Origin: Pseudomonadales bacterium
Lineage (GTDB): Bacteria > Pseudomonadota > Gammaproteobacteria > Pseudomonadales > Azotimanducaceae
Direction: 5' to 3'
Assembly (NCBI GenBank): GCA_028281885.1
Contig: JANQJA010000009.1
Span: 186,001-250,000, forward strand
Length of the DNA stretch: 64,000 bases
Part shown: one piece after another, positions 36,401-44,105 of the stretch
Layout of the letters: the number at the start of each line of letters is the position of its first letter
How positions within the stretch are numbered: position 1 is the stretch's first letter
Notes under the pieces: model-generated
Databases searched by the model: none
Seen by the model: the letters and a program-made list of their open reading frames with translations, nothing else
Told to the model about the DNA's origin: nothing
Made by a program: the position numbers and the translations under genes

Positions 36401-39400
36401 TCAATGCCACAAACCTTGACGCGGGCCTCAGCTATTCCATTCAGTACAACTCGACCGACATTACGGTCACCATTCAACCGGCCATTGCTGACTTTGATGG
36501 CGATGTCGATGGGGACTGGAACACGGCGGCAAACTGGGTTGGCGATGTTGTGCCAATGTCTGGATACAACGTGGTCATCGATGGCTTCGCGGTCGATTAT
36601 TCGAGCGGAACCAGCGATGTCGCCAGTCTGAATCTGACTAACAGCGCATCCCTCACCATTAGTGGAGGGGACTTGACCCTGACCGGCGAAGCCGGTTCTG
36701 TCATCGACGCAAGTTCGTCGCTGTCGATCTTGCCCGGTGGCACATTCGCGTCGACCACCACGGGCACCAGCACCCTTGTTGTGAATGGCGCATTGGATGT
36801 GGCCGGAACGACAACCTTGATCCAGACCCTGGACAACGGCGGTACGGTGACGATCGATAACGGTGCTGCCAATGCGAACGGTGTGTTTACAACGGACGGC
36901 ATCACCAATCAGGCCGGTGCACTGTTTGTCCTCGATAACGCCAGTACTGGGAATCATCGCGGCCAGATCATCCAGAACGGACCTGCTTTTCAGAACGCCG
37001 GCACTTTTCAATCGCTGGATACTGGCGGCGGCATGACGGCCACGACCTATCATCTGGTTAACGGCTCGTTCACCAATCAGGCGACGGGTACGTTGGATGT
37101 CGATGCAAACCTGCAGTTCGATAACGCGATCATGGATCTGTCCGCCGGCACTGTCGATGTGGCTGCCGGCGCCGAACTACTTTTTTCAGGTGGTTCCACT
37201 GTCGATTGGGGTGCTTCCAACCTGACAGGGGCGGGCGTTGTCAATGTCACTAGTGGCGGCACCATGACGTTTAACAATTCTTTTGCGCTGACAGCATCGA
37301 CACCTACCTTCGATCTTGGCAACAGCGCCGTCAATCTCACGGGCACCGGTACCCTCACGATTGGGTCGGGTGCGGATCTGAGGTTAAGTGACACTGATTC
37401 CGTGAACGTTCCGCTGGTTGTTTCCGCGGGCGTACTCTCCGCCGAAGGTGGATCCAACACCGTCGGCGGTACGGTCACGCTCAATGCTGCGGGCGCGATC
37501 GAGGTTCACGCGATCAACGGCGCCAATGGGTCCCTCACTGTCGCCGCGGGCTTTGTCAATGATGGTCTCGTGTTGCTGGAGCAGTCCGGTACACAGACGG
37601 AAAATGCGACGCTGGTGATCAGCGGGGCACCGGTGCTGACCAACAACGGCACCTTCCAGACGAACAATGTCGGTGGCGCCGCCGCTGTGCAACATCAGTT
37701 TGGTGGCGATCTGGTCAATGGCGTTGGCGGCGTCATCGACATCAACGAAAGCCTGTTCCTGCAGTTTGGCAGTTCGCTTGATGCAGCGAACGGCGCGCTG
37801 GATGTGTTGACGGGCAAGACGCTGACACTGAGCTCATCGAGCCTGACCGTCGGCGCCGGTACGGCGTTGTCAGGGGCTGGAACCATTGCGTTCACCGGAA
37901 CGGGTGGTATCGCACTCGCGAGTGCTTTCAGCCTGGGGGCTTCAACGCCGGAGTTTGACCTGTCCGCCGGCACTGTATCGATCACCGGGACGGGGCCGTT
38001 TGATATCGAGTCCGGTAAGGACTTCACACTAAATGGCAGTGATTCGATTGCGGCCACGATACAGACCAACGTCAGTGGTGTACTTGATGCCCAACAATCG
38101 GGCAACGCTGTTGATGGCACACTGCTGATCAATCCGGCGGGTTCCCTGGGCGTTATTGGCACCGATGCCGCCAATGCCGCGCTGACTGTCATGAATGCCT
38201 TTATCAATGACGGTGAGATTTTGCTGGATTCCACGGCGACGGCATCGTCCAACAACGCGACACTCACTGTCTCGAGTGGTTCGATTACCAACAATGGGGT
38301 CTTTGTCAGCGAGTACACGGGTAGCGGGTTTACACCGGAGCACAGTTTCAGCGGTACTCTGGTCAACGGTGCGTCCGGTATCGTCGACATTCATCAGAAC
38401 ACTCGCTTTGTATCGGGCAGTGCGCTCGATGTCTCGAACGGCTCGCTGTATGTCGATGGCAATGCCTATTTGTTGCTGGTTGGCTCCAGCTTGTCCCTGG
38501 GTTCGGGGACCACTCTTGGCGGTGTTGGAACGATCTCATTCAGCAGTGGTGGCACGCTCAATCTTTCGGGCGTTGTGTCGTTGGGGTCGGACGCTCCCGT
38601 GTTCGATTTCAGCAACACGAATGTCACGGCGACAGGTACCGGCACGTTGACTATCCCGTCGGACCGAGAGGTCGAACTCAATGCGGGGGAGATCCTCAAC
38701 GTCGATCTGGATATCGAAGGCCGCCTGGTCATCAAGGGTGCGACCAATCAACTCAACGATTCCATTACGCTGGACCCAACCGGCAAGCTCGAGATTCTAG
38801 CGGTCAGCGGTGCCAATGCGGATGTGACATTGCCAACCGGTTTCACCAACAACGGCATCATCTTGTTGGACAACCAGGATAATACGTCCGATCACTCGAC
38901 GTTGACTTTGACAGGCGGCGTCATCCTGAACAACGGGACCTTTAGTTCGTTAAATACCGCGGGTGGCACCGGTGTTCATCAGATCAACGGGGACCTTGGC
39001 GGTACCGGCGCCTTCGAGTTTGCCACGGATACCATCTTTCTGAGTGGGCACGTACTGGACGCGGGGTCTGCTTCGCTGGATGTCCATTCAGGTGCCACGC
39101 TGACGTTCACCGCGGGCACCTTGCGTCTCGGCAGCGGCACACTGTTGAGCAGTGACGGGACCTTCAATTTTACGGGCGTGTCGACGGTCGATCTGACGGG
39201 TAACGTCACACTGGATCACAATTCCCCGACGTTTGAGCTAAGTAACGGTGATGTCACATTTACCGCGACCAGTGTGCAGACGCTGACTCTGGCGGAGAGT
39301 GCAACGCTGAGCCTGTCGGTGAACGATACCATCACCGTGCCGACGACCAGTAATGGCGTTATTCATGTGCTGGGGGCAAACAATAGTATTGACGGTTCGT

Positions 39401-42400
39401 TTGTCATGGGTGCGAGCGGTGTGCTCGAGCTGCAGGCCGATGCCACCAATGCGGTTCTGGATCTCGCTAACAACTTCACCAATGCCGGAACGGTCATTTT
39501 CGATGAATTGAGCAATACGACGAATGCCGCGACGCTGACCGTTAACTCGGGGACGGGGACCTTCATCAACAATGGCGAATTGTTTTCAAAGGCCTCCCTG
39601 GGTGGCAACAAGACCAACACATTGTCGGCAACGCTCACCAACAACAGCTATATCGAGGTCGCAGAAAGTCTGGCAGTTTCCTCGTCGGGTGCGCATCAGA
39701 ACAACGCATCGATTCATATCGATGCTGGCGAGACATTGTCTGTTTCCGGAACCTCATTCGTCAGTTCGTCGGCTGGCGTGATTACGGGTACAGGCGTGCT
39801 GGACGAAACCGGCCTCAGTGGCGCATTCACGAATAACGGTACGCTGGATCCAGGTACTGACTCAACGATCGGCACGCTGTCAATTACGGGCGATGTTGAT
39901 CAGAACTCGACCGCAACGCTGGTCATCGATGTCCAGTCGGTGGCAACTCACGATCAGCTGGTCGTGAGCGGTGCCTACGACCTTGTGGGCAGCTACGACA
40001 TTCGGTTCCAGTCGAATCCGGGCGTTAGCTCGTTCACCATCGTCAATGCGGGATCGGTCACCGTCGCCGGCGGGACCTCCGTGATTCATAATCTCTCAGG
40101 TGGTTATTCTGTGTCGTTGGGCACGACCACCTCCACCGTCTCGGTCAATATTGTTGCCGACGGATTTGAACTGACGTCGATAGGGAATGGACTGTTTAGC
40201 ACCACAACGCCATGGGGTGGTGGACCCCCAATCAGTACCGATGATGTGCGTATCGTCAATACGGATGTTGTGGACTACACGAGCACGGTTACTCAAACGG
40301 TCAATTCTGTTTCTGTTGAAGACACGGCAACGCTTGATGTTCAGGGAAATCAACTGACTTTGACCGATGTGTCCCGGACCAACGCAGGGACAACCCTGGC
40401 GTTTTCGCAGGGCGGTTTCGTGGTCAACAATCTGTTAACCGTCGATGGGCAGTTTAACTGGACTGGAGGAGTGCTGAGTGGGTCGGGGAACGTCGTTGTC
40501 AATGGCCAGGCAACGATTGACCTTGGCAATACCCATACGCTCAATACAACGCTGGAATTGCACGGTACCAGCACGATCATTCCCCAGGTGTCGCCTAAAA
40601 CGCTTACGGGAACGGGGTCGATTGACAACCATGGCAACCTGACGATTGAAGATCAGGTCACCGTTAATCCACTGTTCTCGAACCAGGTGGGCGGTGTGGC
40701 GATCTTTCAGGCCAATGGCAGCAACGCCATCTTTACCCTGGCGGATACGGGATCGTTGGTTAACGATGGTGTTCTGGCCTTGAACAACTCTGAGGCAGTG
40801 TCTCGCAATGTGACACTCAATATCTCGTCGGCAATGGTTACCAACCACGGGACCATTGAGTTCAACAACACGGGCGGCGGGGGTGGTAATCGTGTCCTTG
40901 ATACCGCTGCAGGATCAACGCTACTGCACAACGGCACCATTGATGTGAATCATAGTGGCGAGATCGATATTGCTGGCTTGGCCGAACTGGACGCTGAAAA
41001 TGGCAAGTTTGACGTGTTGGGTGGCACGGTACTGACGCTGGAAGGTAACACTGGCGGCACGCTTAAGCTCGGAACCAATACCGATTTCACGGGCACGGGC
41101 ACCATCAGCTTGTCGGGCTCGATGACCGTGACCATCGATGCCTTCCTGGACCTGAAACATGTGTCGATTACGTCCAACGGTGCCTCGGCAACGACGATCC
41201 AGGATGATGCCGGACTGTCTGACCTGGTGATCTCGTCGTCGCTCGAGCTTGATTCCAACGACGCTATCTCGAGCAATGTATCGACCGTCATCAAGTCGGG
41301 TGGCGAGCTGATACTGTCCGGCGGGGATGTGGATGTTAACGGACAGGTGTTCGTCGAGCCCGGCGGCCAGCTCATTCTCACTGGCTCGGTCGGTGGCGCG
41401 CAGTCAAAATCGTTCGCTTTTCCGATCAACAATGAAGGATCGATGACCTTTGATGTGGCGTCGACCGGTGTAGCCGATTTCAACCGGCTTGAATTCTCGG
41501 GCACGTTTACTAATGTCGGTACGTTCACCGTGACCGACAGTGGGCTGGCATCCACCGCCCACAATATTGTGCTGGGTACGTTCGTTAACCAGGGTGCGGT
41601 CAATATCGAGCATAGCCTGGAATTCGGCAATACCGGTACAACGGTCCACTCCAATACGGGTACGATGGTGATTGATACCGGTCAGACATTGGTTCTCGCT
41701 ACCGGAAACGATTTCGAAAACTCGCCGGATGGGCAGATCAAAGGACATGGTTCGATCTCGGTCTCGAGCACAACCCTGTTCAAGAATTCCGGCACTATTT
41801 CTCCCGGCGATACCTCCACAGCCATCGGCACCTTTAACATTTCAAATACCGGAACCGGGGCGACCACATTCACTCAGCTGTCGACACTGGAGATCGAGGT
41901 GGACGGGACCAATGGTGCCGGTGTGGTGGGCGGTCACGACCAGTTGACGGTTCAGGGGGCGTTTACCGAGCGCGGTCGGATCAATGTAACCACGAACTAT
42001 GCGCCGACCGTGGCCGATTCCGTGATCATCGTTTCGGTGATGGGCGGGTTCCTCGGCGGGTTCGATGAGATCGCAGGCCGTGATGTCAGCAGCTCGATTG
42101 TGTGGGACGCTGAGGAGATGGTTTCGGCGACCGAAACTCTCGCGTTGACAGCGGTCGCCGTCGACAACACCGGAACCTTCACTGCGGGTACGGACATCAT
42201 CGCGGGTACGGGCGGTGCGGATGTCCTGCTTGGTGGGGACGGGAATGATCAGATCACCGGCCTGGGTATGGACGATATTGCTTTTGGGCAGGGCGGCGAT
42301 GACTACATGGAAGTGGACACCAACATTGCTACGGTTGATGGCGGTAGTGGCGTTGATACGCTGGTCATGACCGATATGACGCAGGATTTAACTTCTGACG

Positions 42401-43284
42401 GTTATGGTTTCGTTGGCTATTCGATAGAGAATTTTGAGATCTGGTCCCTGCGCGATGCTCCTGGCGCACAAACGTTAACCCTTGATATGGGCGCAATCTA
42501 CGCCGTGGTTGACGGGGCAAACGACCTGACAGGCATCAATAACTCGCTGGTTGTGATCGGTTCGGTCGGTGACAAGGTGGTGCTGGACGGCGACTTCATG
42601 AGTAACGGTACGGCGTTTCACGATGCGGGCGATGGCAATGAAGAGTTCAAGATATTCACCCATATCGAAGGCAACGTCTCACTGTATCTCGACCAGCATA
42701 CTGAGCTCGAAGTTCTGCGCACCGATGGCTCGGTGATTCGTTATGGTGGTTCCGGCGATGACGTATTGCTCGGTGTGAATGCAAAAGCGGATGAGCTCGA
42801 TGGCAGGATCGGCAACGACACGCTTGACTACGAGGTTGGGGACACGCTGGTTGACGGCGGCACCGGACTGGATACTGCAATCCTGCTGGAAGATTCGATT
42901 GATCTGTCAGGGGTCGTGAACCTGGTGAATATCGAGCGGCTCGATATGGAGAATGGCGGCAGCGACACGCTGAATCTCAACGTGGCCGATATTCTCGACA
43001 TTGTCGGCGACAATCAGCTCGATATTCTTGGTGTTGGCGAGAGCGGCGCGACCGATGGTTACCAGAAAATTCTGATCGACGGTGACATGACCGACGTGCT
43101 GAATCTTGAAGGTTTCGACATGACCGCGATCTCGGGCAATGCGACGCCGACCGGGTTCACGTCAACCTATACGCCATTTGACGCATTGGGTGACAGCGAG
43201 ATGTACATCAGCTTTATCGATACCAGCAACATGGTGGAAGTACTGGTCCACACTAATCTGGTGGACGATGATCCACTGCTCTAA
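30424..43284 (+). CDS. Giant FecR-cadherin-like-solenoid-RTX surface protein
   Basis: 4286 residues. N-terminus (about 15-70) has an ITLADGQTFIVHDYF-like BapA prefix pattern. Residues about 95-260 are a FecR domain (RFVRGDVTI, GDAIETG, TPSAVIGVRGSE). About 285-490 is an acidic Glu/Asp/Thr linker. About 495-1795 holds some twelve cadherin-like or bacterial-Ig repeats (VLANDxDPDGD ... DSFxYxVxDGxG ... VNDAP). About 1800-3900 is beta-solenoid in three modules, each opening with a W..G..P...D.VVI head and closing with a PGxxxxxGT tail; one contains five ~215-residue repeats. RTX nonamers (GGADVLLGGDGNDQI) lie near 3925-3945, with another (GGSGDDVLLG) near 4115. There is no Sec signal; a C-terminal type I secretion signal is expected. 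No LapG-type TAAG site seen. Start TTG with weak ribosome binding site. No T1SS genes are adjacent. Likely cell-surface adhesion or biofilm. Confidence 0.92.
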   Translation: MNPVDHPAVLLPDIAFLLNGDFHRDGFDLVITLADGQTFIVHDYFAFQPPPLLTVEGYDVALTPEMVASFLPAGLAGVMFAGPATSGAVLEEIGTVRFVRGDVTITRADGTEVQATRGMPVYKGDAIETGSRSFINIRFNDGVGAKSTRFNLGANASASLDDFSYEPDQQVGRFETTVRAGGFKFKSGGIGTFGSAQRHTTIKTPSAVIGVRGSELEGSVDPLTGQTIIVHRSGVLDVTDVLGNNPQTLDEPGETSIITLGDAPTLLPQLPPDVQQILQQFLPPQASVEVDEQIDAEEAEDTTEQTVGAEDENREEENEEDASGTEETEESDNTDEAAEETRDEAEEDTDADDESDEDETAEDENAEETERTDGDSTEETESPDGETGNPATENTGSENNDGTSEGTDPNADPVSPTTDGSDDESGATRVSTDTDTGTDFGADDTRDSLTTTEGDNSSSTNTGNETDPTTRTPTNNTQNPTNTRDDPVRETEIPPNNAPVAADDVFSIDEDSSLQATSVLANDADPEGGALRVNPTPVRAPSHGELNLRADGTFSYRPNEDFAGTDSFVYRAVDSAGGVDAATVTINVRGLPDAPTARADAYDLLEDAELEVPASDGVVANDIDPDGDPLTVNPTPVEDVAHGTLILTETGAFRYVPDAEFTGVDSFVYEIRDGQGGVSSARVTLRVEPVNDVPMAVADSSTTNEDAILTVLAETGLLSNDTDPEGSPLSVVAAQGNPELVGIRFDLESGASAAVTSTGAFVYDPGDAFDYLSNGEFAEDFFEYTVADAGGATSVGRVTITVSGLDDAPVAERDLFETGENTSVIRSAEDGLLANDRDPDRADEGRLEVVGVNGDSAQISPPIDNTDLTPVVVRLDSGANVAVRADGSFQYDPLHAFNHLDDGETAVDSFTYTVADPGGLQTTQFARISLMGENDGPTAGQDVYEILSDETLSPGIEAGLLANDADPEGHSFALTTTPVVDVEHGTLQIFDDGSFEYVPDAGFTGTDSFVYQITDISGASSNGNALIRVGVDNIGPIAGDDSYVVTQGTTFEIAAADGVLANDSDPDGDALSAEIVTSAVHGILVLSADGAFSYTPEPSFVGFDTFTYQVSDGSGGIADASVTLEVSPNAPPVVTAPVLVHVSQDDPVTDVDLLANSSDDNSDPLSVVSVVTSGDASGIVISGSTATVDPAAYSGLSDGQTETIVVTYQVTDGATPADTSATIVVTGANDAPTTAPASVTTPANTPTNVDVSVHVSDPDVGDLLTFSLVTGVANGSLAIGAGGVFSYSPNLGFAGVDSFDYRVTDSAGDTAVGTINVTVLPEPLSAGSDLYTVAEDANLNIPVGTGVLANDIGSGLTVAGSTTPAHGTAVVNADGSFTYIPSSDYNGSDSFQYTLQDSIGQSVTGLVTITVTPVQDAPTSVADVGAVSATGTTTFNLLGNDSDADLDLINVVSVESGVTPSVPFAVTSGALVTFETSGSIIYDPNGAFDALAPGATSVDSFSYVVTDGIDTTSATISITVTGVNDAPTVTVPGAQVVNEDASILFTGGLAIGASDIDGSISSVQVTALNGTLSATGPAAISGDSTSSIMMSGSQADVLATLASLSYMPTPDYFGADTIIVVASDDLAATGSDTIPVTVSPINDSPVFGGLNLLSPVTIGDANPAGQSIGSALLGSSDIDGSIAGFAVIGIQDNSVSDGVWEYSSDGGTTWTAIPLTVDDAGSALALDASSFIRFIPAVSTIQSSALGLDVRLLDDTYSSFSDSTIPNDVLVDTSVTGGDSGVSTASHSFSLNLDNATLTTIGAGTFSTPGIWDLGAVPDSNDAVVIDHTVTNTATATIVDLTVNSTGDLQLDGDLTSNGSVQVSSGVLRVSAARTLTLAGGGNFTNTMGTLAGLGSFNLLAASTVINDGAIDPGNTTTLTGTLTISTGNLQQTTNSALNIETLANGSNDTLAVSGNYEIDGTLNLDFLGTEANGDSYTIVTFASSTGSQFSTVNATNLDAGLSYSIQYNSTDITVTIQPAIADFDGDVDGDWNTAANWVGDVVPMSGYNVVIDGFAVDYSSGTSDVASLNLTNSASLTISGGDLTLTGEAGSVIDASSSLSILPGGTFASTTTGTSTLVVNGALDVAGTTTLIQTLDNGGTVTIDNGAANANGVFTTDGITNQAGALFVLDNASTGNHRGQIIQNGPAFQNAGTFQSLDTGGGMTATTYHLVNGSFTNQATGTLDVDANLQFDNAIMDLSAGTVDVAAGAELLFSGGSTVDWGASNLTGAGVVNVTSGGTMTFNNSFALTASTPTFDLGNSAVNLTGTGTLTIGSGADLRLSDTDSVNVPLVVSAGVLSAEGGSNTVGGTVTLNAAGAIEVHAINGANGSLTVAAGFVNDGLVLLEQSGTQTENATLVISGAPVLTNNGTFQTNNVGGAAAVQHQFGGDLVNGVGGVIDINESLFLQFGSSLDAANGALDVLTGKTLTLSSSSLTVGAGTALSGAGTIAFTGTGGIALASAFSLGASTPEFDLSAGTVSITGTGPFDIESGKDFTLNGSDSIAATIQTNVSGVLDAQQSGNAVDGTLLINPAGSLGVIGTDAANAALTVMNAFINDGEILLDSTATASSNNATLTVSSGSITNNGVFVSEYTGSGFTPEHSFSGTLVNGASGIVDIHQNTRFVSGSALDVSNGSLYVDGNAYLLLVGSSLSLGSGTTLGGVGTISFSSGGTLNLSGVVSLGSDAPVFDFSNTNVTATGTGTLTIPSDREVELNAGEILNVDLDIEGRLVIKGATNQLNDSITLDPTGKLEILAVSGANADVTLPTGFTNNGIILLDNQDNTSDHSTLTLTGGVILNNGTFSSLNTAGGTGVHQINGDLGGTGAFEFATDTIFLSGHVLDAGSASLDVHSGATLTFTAGTLRLGSGTLLSSDGTFNFTGVSTVDLTGNVTLDHNSPTFELSNGDVTFTATSVQTLTLAESATLSLSVNDTITVPTTSNGVIHVLGANNSIDGSFVMGASGVLELQADATNAVLDLANNFTNAGTVIFDELSNTTNAATLTVNSGTGTFINNGELFSKASLGGNKTNTLSATLTNNSYIEVAESLAVSSSGAHQNNASIHIDAGETLSVSGTSFVSSSAGVITGTGVLDETGLSGAFTNNGTLDPGTDSTIGTLSITGDVDQNSTATLVIDVQSVATHDQLVVSGAYDLVGSYDIRFQSNPGVSSFTIVNAGSVTVAGGTSVIHNLSGGYSVSLGTTTSTVSVNIVADGFELTSIGNGLFSTTTPWGGGPPISTDDVRIVNTDVVDYTSTVTQTVNSVSVEDTATLDVQGNQLTLTDVSRTNAGTTLAFSQGGFVVNNLLTVDGQFNWTGGVLSGSGNVVVNGQATIDLGNTHTLNTTLELHGTSTIIPQVSPKTLTGTGSIDNHGNLTIEDQVTVNPLFSNQVGGVAIFQANGSNAIFTLADTGSLVNDGVLALNNSEAVSRNVTLNISSAMVTNHGTIEFNNTGGGGGNRVLDTAAGSTLLHNGTIDVNHSGEIDIAGLAELDAENGKFDVLGGTVLTLEGNTGGTLKLGTNTDFTGTGTISLSGSMTVTIDAFLDLKHVSITSNGASATTIQDDAGLSDLVISSSLELDSNDAISSNVSTVIKSGGELILSGGDVDVNGQVFVEPGGQLILTGSVGGAQSKSFAFPINNEGSMTFDVASTGVADFNRLEFSGTFTNVGTFTVTDSGLASTAHNIVLGTFVNQGAVNIEHSLEFGNTGTTVHSNTGTMVIDTGQTLVLATGNDFENSPDGQIKGHGSISVSSTTLFKNSGTISPGDTSTAIGTFNISNTGTGATTFTQLSTLEIEVDGTNGAGVVGGHDQLTVQGAFTERGRINVTTNYAPTVADSVIIVSVMGGFLGGFDEIAGRDVSSSIVWDAEEMVSATETLALTAVAVDNTGTFTAGTDIIAGTGGADVLLGGDGNDQITGLGMDDIAFGQGGDDYMEVDTNIATVDGGSGVDTLVMTDMTQDLTSDGYGFVGYSIENFEIWSLRDAPGAQTLTLDMGAIYAVVDGANDLTGINNSLVVIGSVGDKVVLDGDFMSNGTAFHDAGDGNEEFKIFTHIEGNVSLYLDQHTELEVLRTDGSVIRYGGSGDDVLLGVNAKADELDGRIGNDTLDYEVGDTLVDGGTGLDTAILLEDSIDLSGVVNLVNIERLDMENGGSDTLNLNVADILDIVGDNQLDILGVGESGATDGYQKILIDGDMTDVLNLEGFDMTAISGNATPTGFTSTYTPFDALGDSEMYISFIDTSNMVEVLVHTNLVDDDPLL
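31276..31880 (+). repeat. Acidic low-complexity linker within the giant protein
   Basis: About 200 codons rich in GAG/GAA/GAC, encoding runs such as EEAEDTTEQ and DADDESDEDE and then Thr/Asn-rich sequence. It separates the FecR domain from the cadherin-like array. It is probably disordered and may span a membrane or bind divalent cations; there is no DNA-level tandem copy. Confidence 0.7.
36832..39900 (+). repeat. Long-period (~645 nt) protein-level tandem repeats
   Basis: Five diverged copies of a roughly 215-residue unit start near 36832, 37450, 38096, 38743 and 39379 (start-to-start spacing about 620-650 nt). Each has an initial GxxxxLxxxGxLEV strand, a GFxNxGxILLD step, ATLTV, NNGTF, LVNGxxGxIDI, LxLGxGTxLxGxGTI, PxFDxSxxxVTxTGTG. 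DNA identity is low, so the copies are old. Each unit should be several coils of a parallel beta-solenoid. Confidence 0.65.
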
Positions 43285-44105
43285 CCGCCGGTTTCCCTGA
43301 CCCACACGTTTTGCAGCAACTTCAGGTATCCCGTTGGCATCAGCCGTTCCAGCCATGCGGCAATGCGTGCATCTCGTCCCACCAGAATCTGCAATTTGTT
43401 TCTGCGAACGCCACGAAGAATTTGCTCCGCCGCCTGGTTAGCCGTCAATCCCGCGAAATCGTCGAACCGTGTAATAAATTCCTCCCGGGTAGGCGATGAG
43501 TTTTTCGGTGGTACGTACTTGGAGTCTCGGACGATATTTGTTTTGATGCCGCCCGGTTGTACACAGCTGACGTGGATACCGGTGTCTTCCAGCTCGGCGT
43601 TGAGTGCATAGGTAAAACCGCGTACCGCGAATTTTGAGGCGTTGTACGCGGACTGGGTCGGCACGGCGATGGTGCCGAAGATGCTGGAGGTATTGACGAT
43701 ATGCGCCTCGTCCACCTGCTTCAGGTATGGCAGGAAAGCCTTGGTACCGTAGACCACGCCCCAGAAGTTGATCTGCATCACTCGTTCCAAGTCGTCGTAG
43801 TCGTAGTGCTCGACGGTATCGGTGACAGAGATACCGGCATTGTTGAAGATCATGTGCACGCAACCGTGTTCGGCTACGGCCGTATCGGCGAACTGTTCAA
43901 CTTCTTTCCTGCTCGCCACGTCAGTCACATGAGCGGTGACCTTGACCGGCGTTTTGATCATGTCAGCGGTTTCAACAAGAGTGGTTTCGCTGACGTCTGC
44001 CAACGCAAGGTGACAGCCCTGGTTTGCCAGCGAGAGGGCGAGGGCGCGCCCCATGCCGGAACCGGCGCCGGTGATGGCTGCCACCTTGCCCGCAAACTGC
44101 TTCAT
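43281..44105 (-). CDS. Short-chain dehydrogenase in the selAB operon
   Basis: 274 residues. TGAGSGMGRALA glycine motif, ALADVSET (NAD-type Asp), NNAG, and active site NTSSIFGTIAVPTQSAYNASKFAV. The C-terminal extension LERLMPTGYLKLLQNVW with ARIAAWLERL is common in SDRs close to membrane-associated lipid or steroid enzymes. Its ATG overlaps the selB stop as ATGA, so it is translated after selB. Its TAG overlaps the adhesin TAA by three nt. A selenium role is not evident from its sequence. Confidence 0.88.
   Translation of the reverse strand: MKQFAGKVAAITGAGSGMGRALALSLANQGCHLALADVSETTLVETADMIKTPVKVTAHVTDVASRKEVEQFADTAVAEHGCVHMIFNNAGISVTDTVEHYDYDDLERVMQINFWGVVYGTKAFLPYLKQVDEAHIVNTSSIFGTIAVPTQSAYNASKFAVRGFTYALNAELEDTGIHVSCVQPGGIKTNIVRDSKYVPPKNSSPTREEFITRFDDFAGLTANQAAEQILRGVRRNKLQILVGRDARIAAWLERLMPTGYLKLLQNVWVRETGG

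Noticed and set aside
36832..39900. Repeats in the giant gene as a CRISPR array or mobile element
   Set aside because: Repeats are protein-level, ~645 nt long, strongly diverged at DNA level and in one continuous frame; no short direct repeats with spacers.
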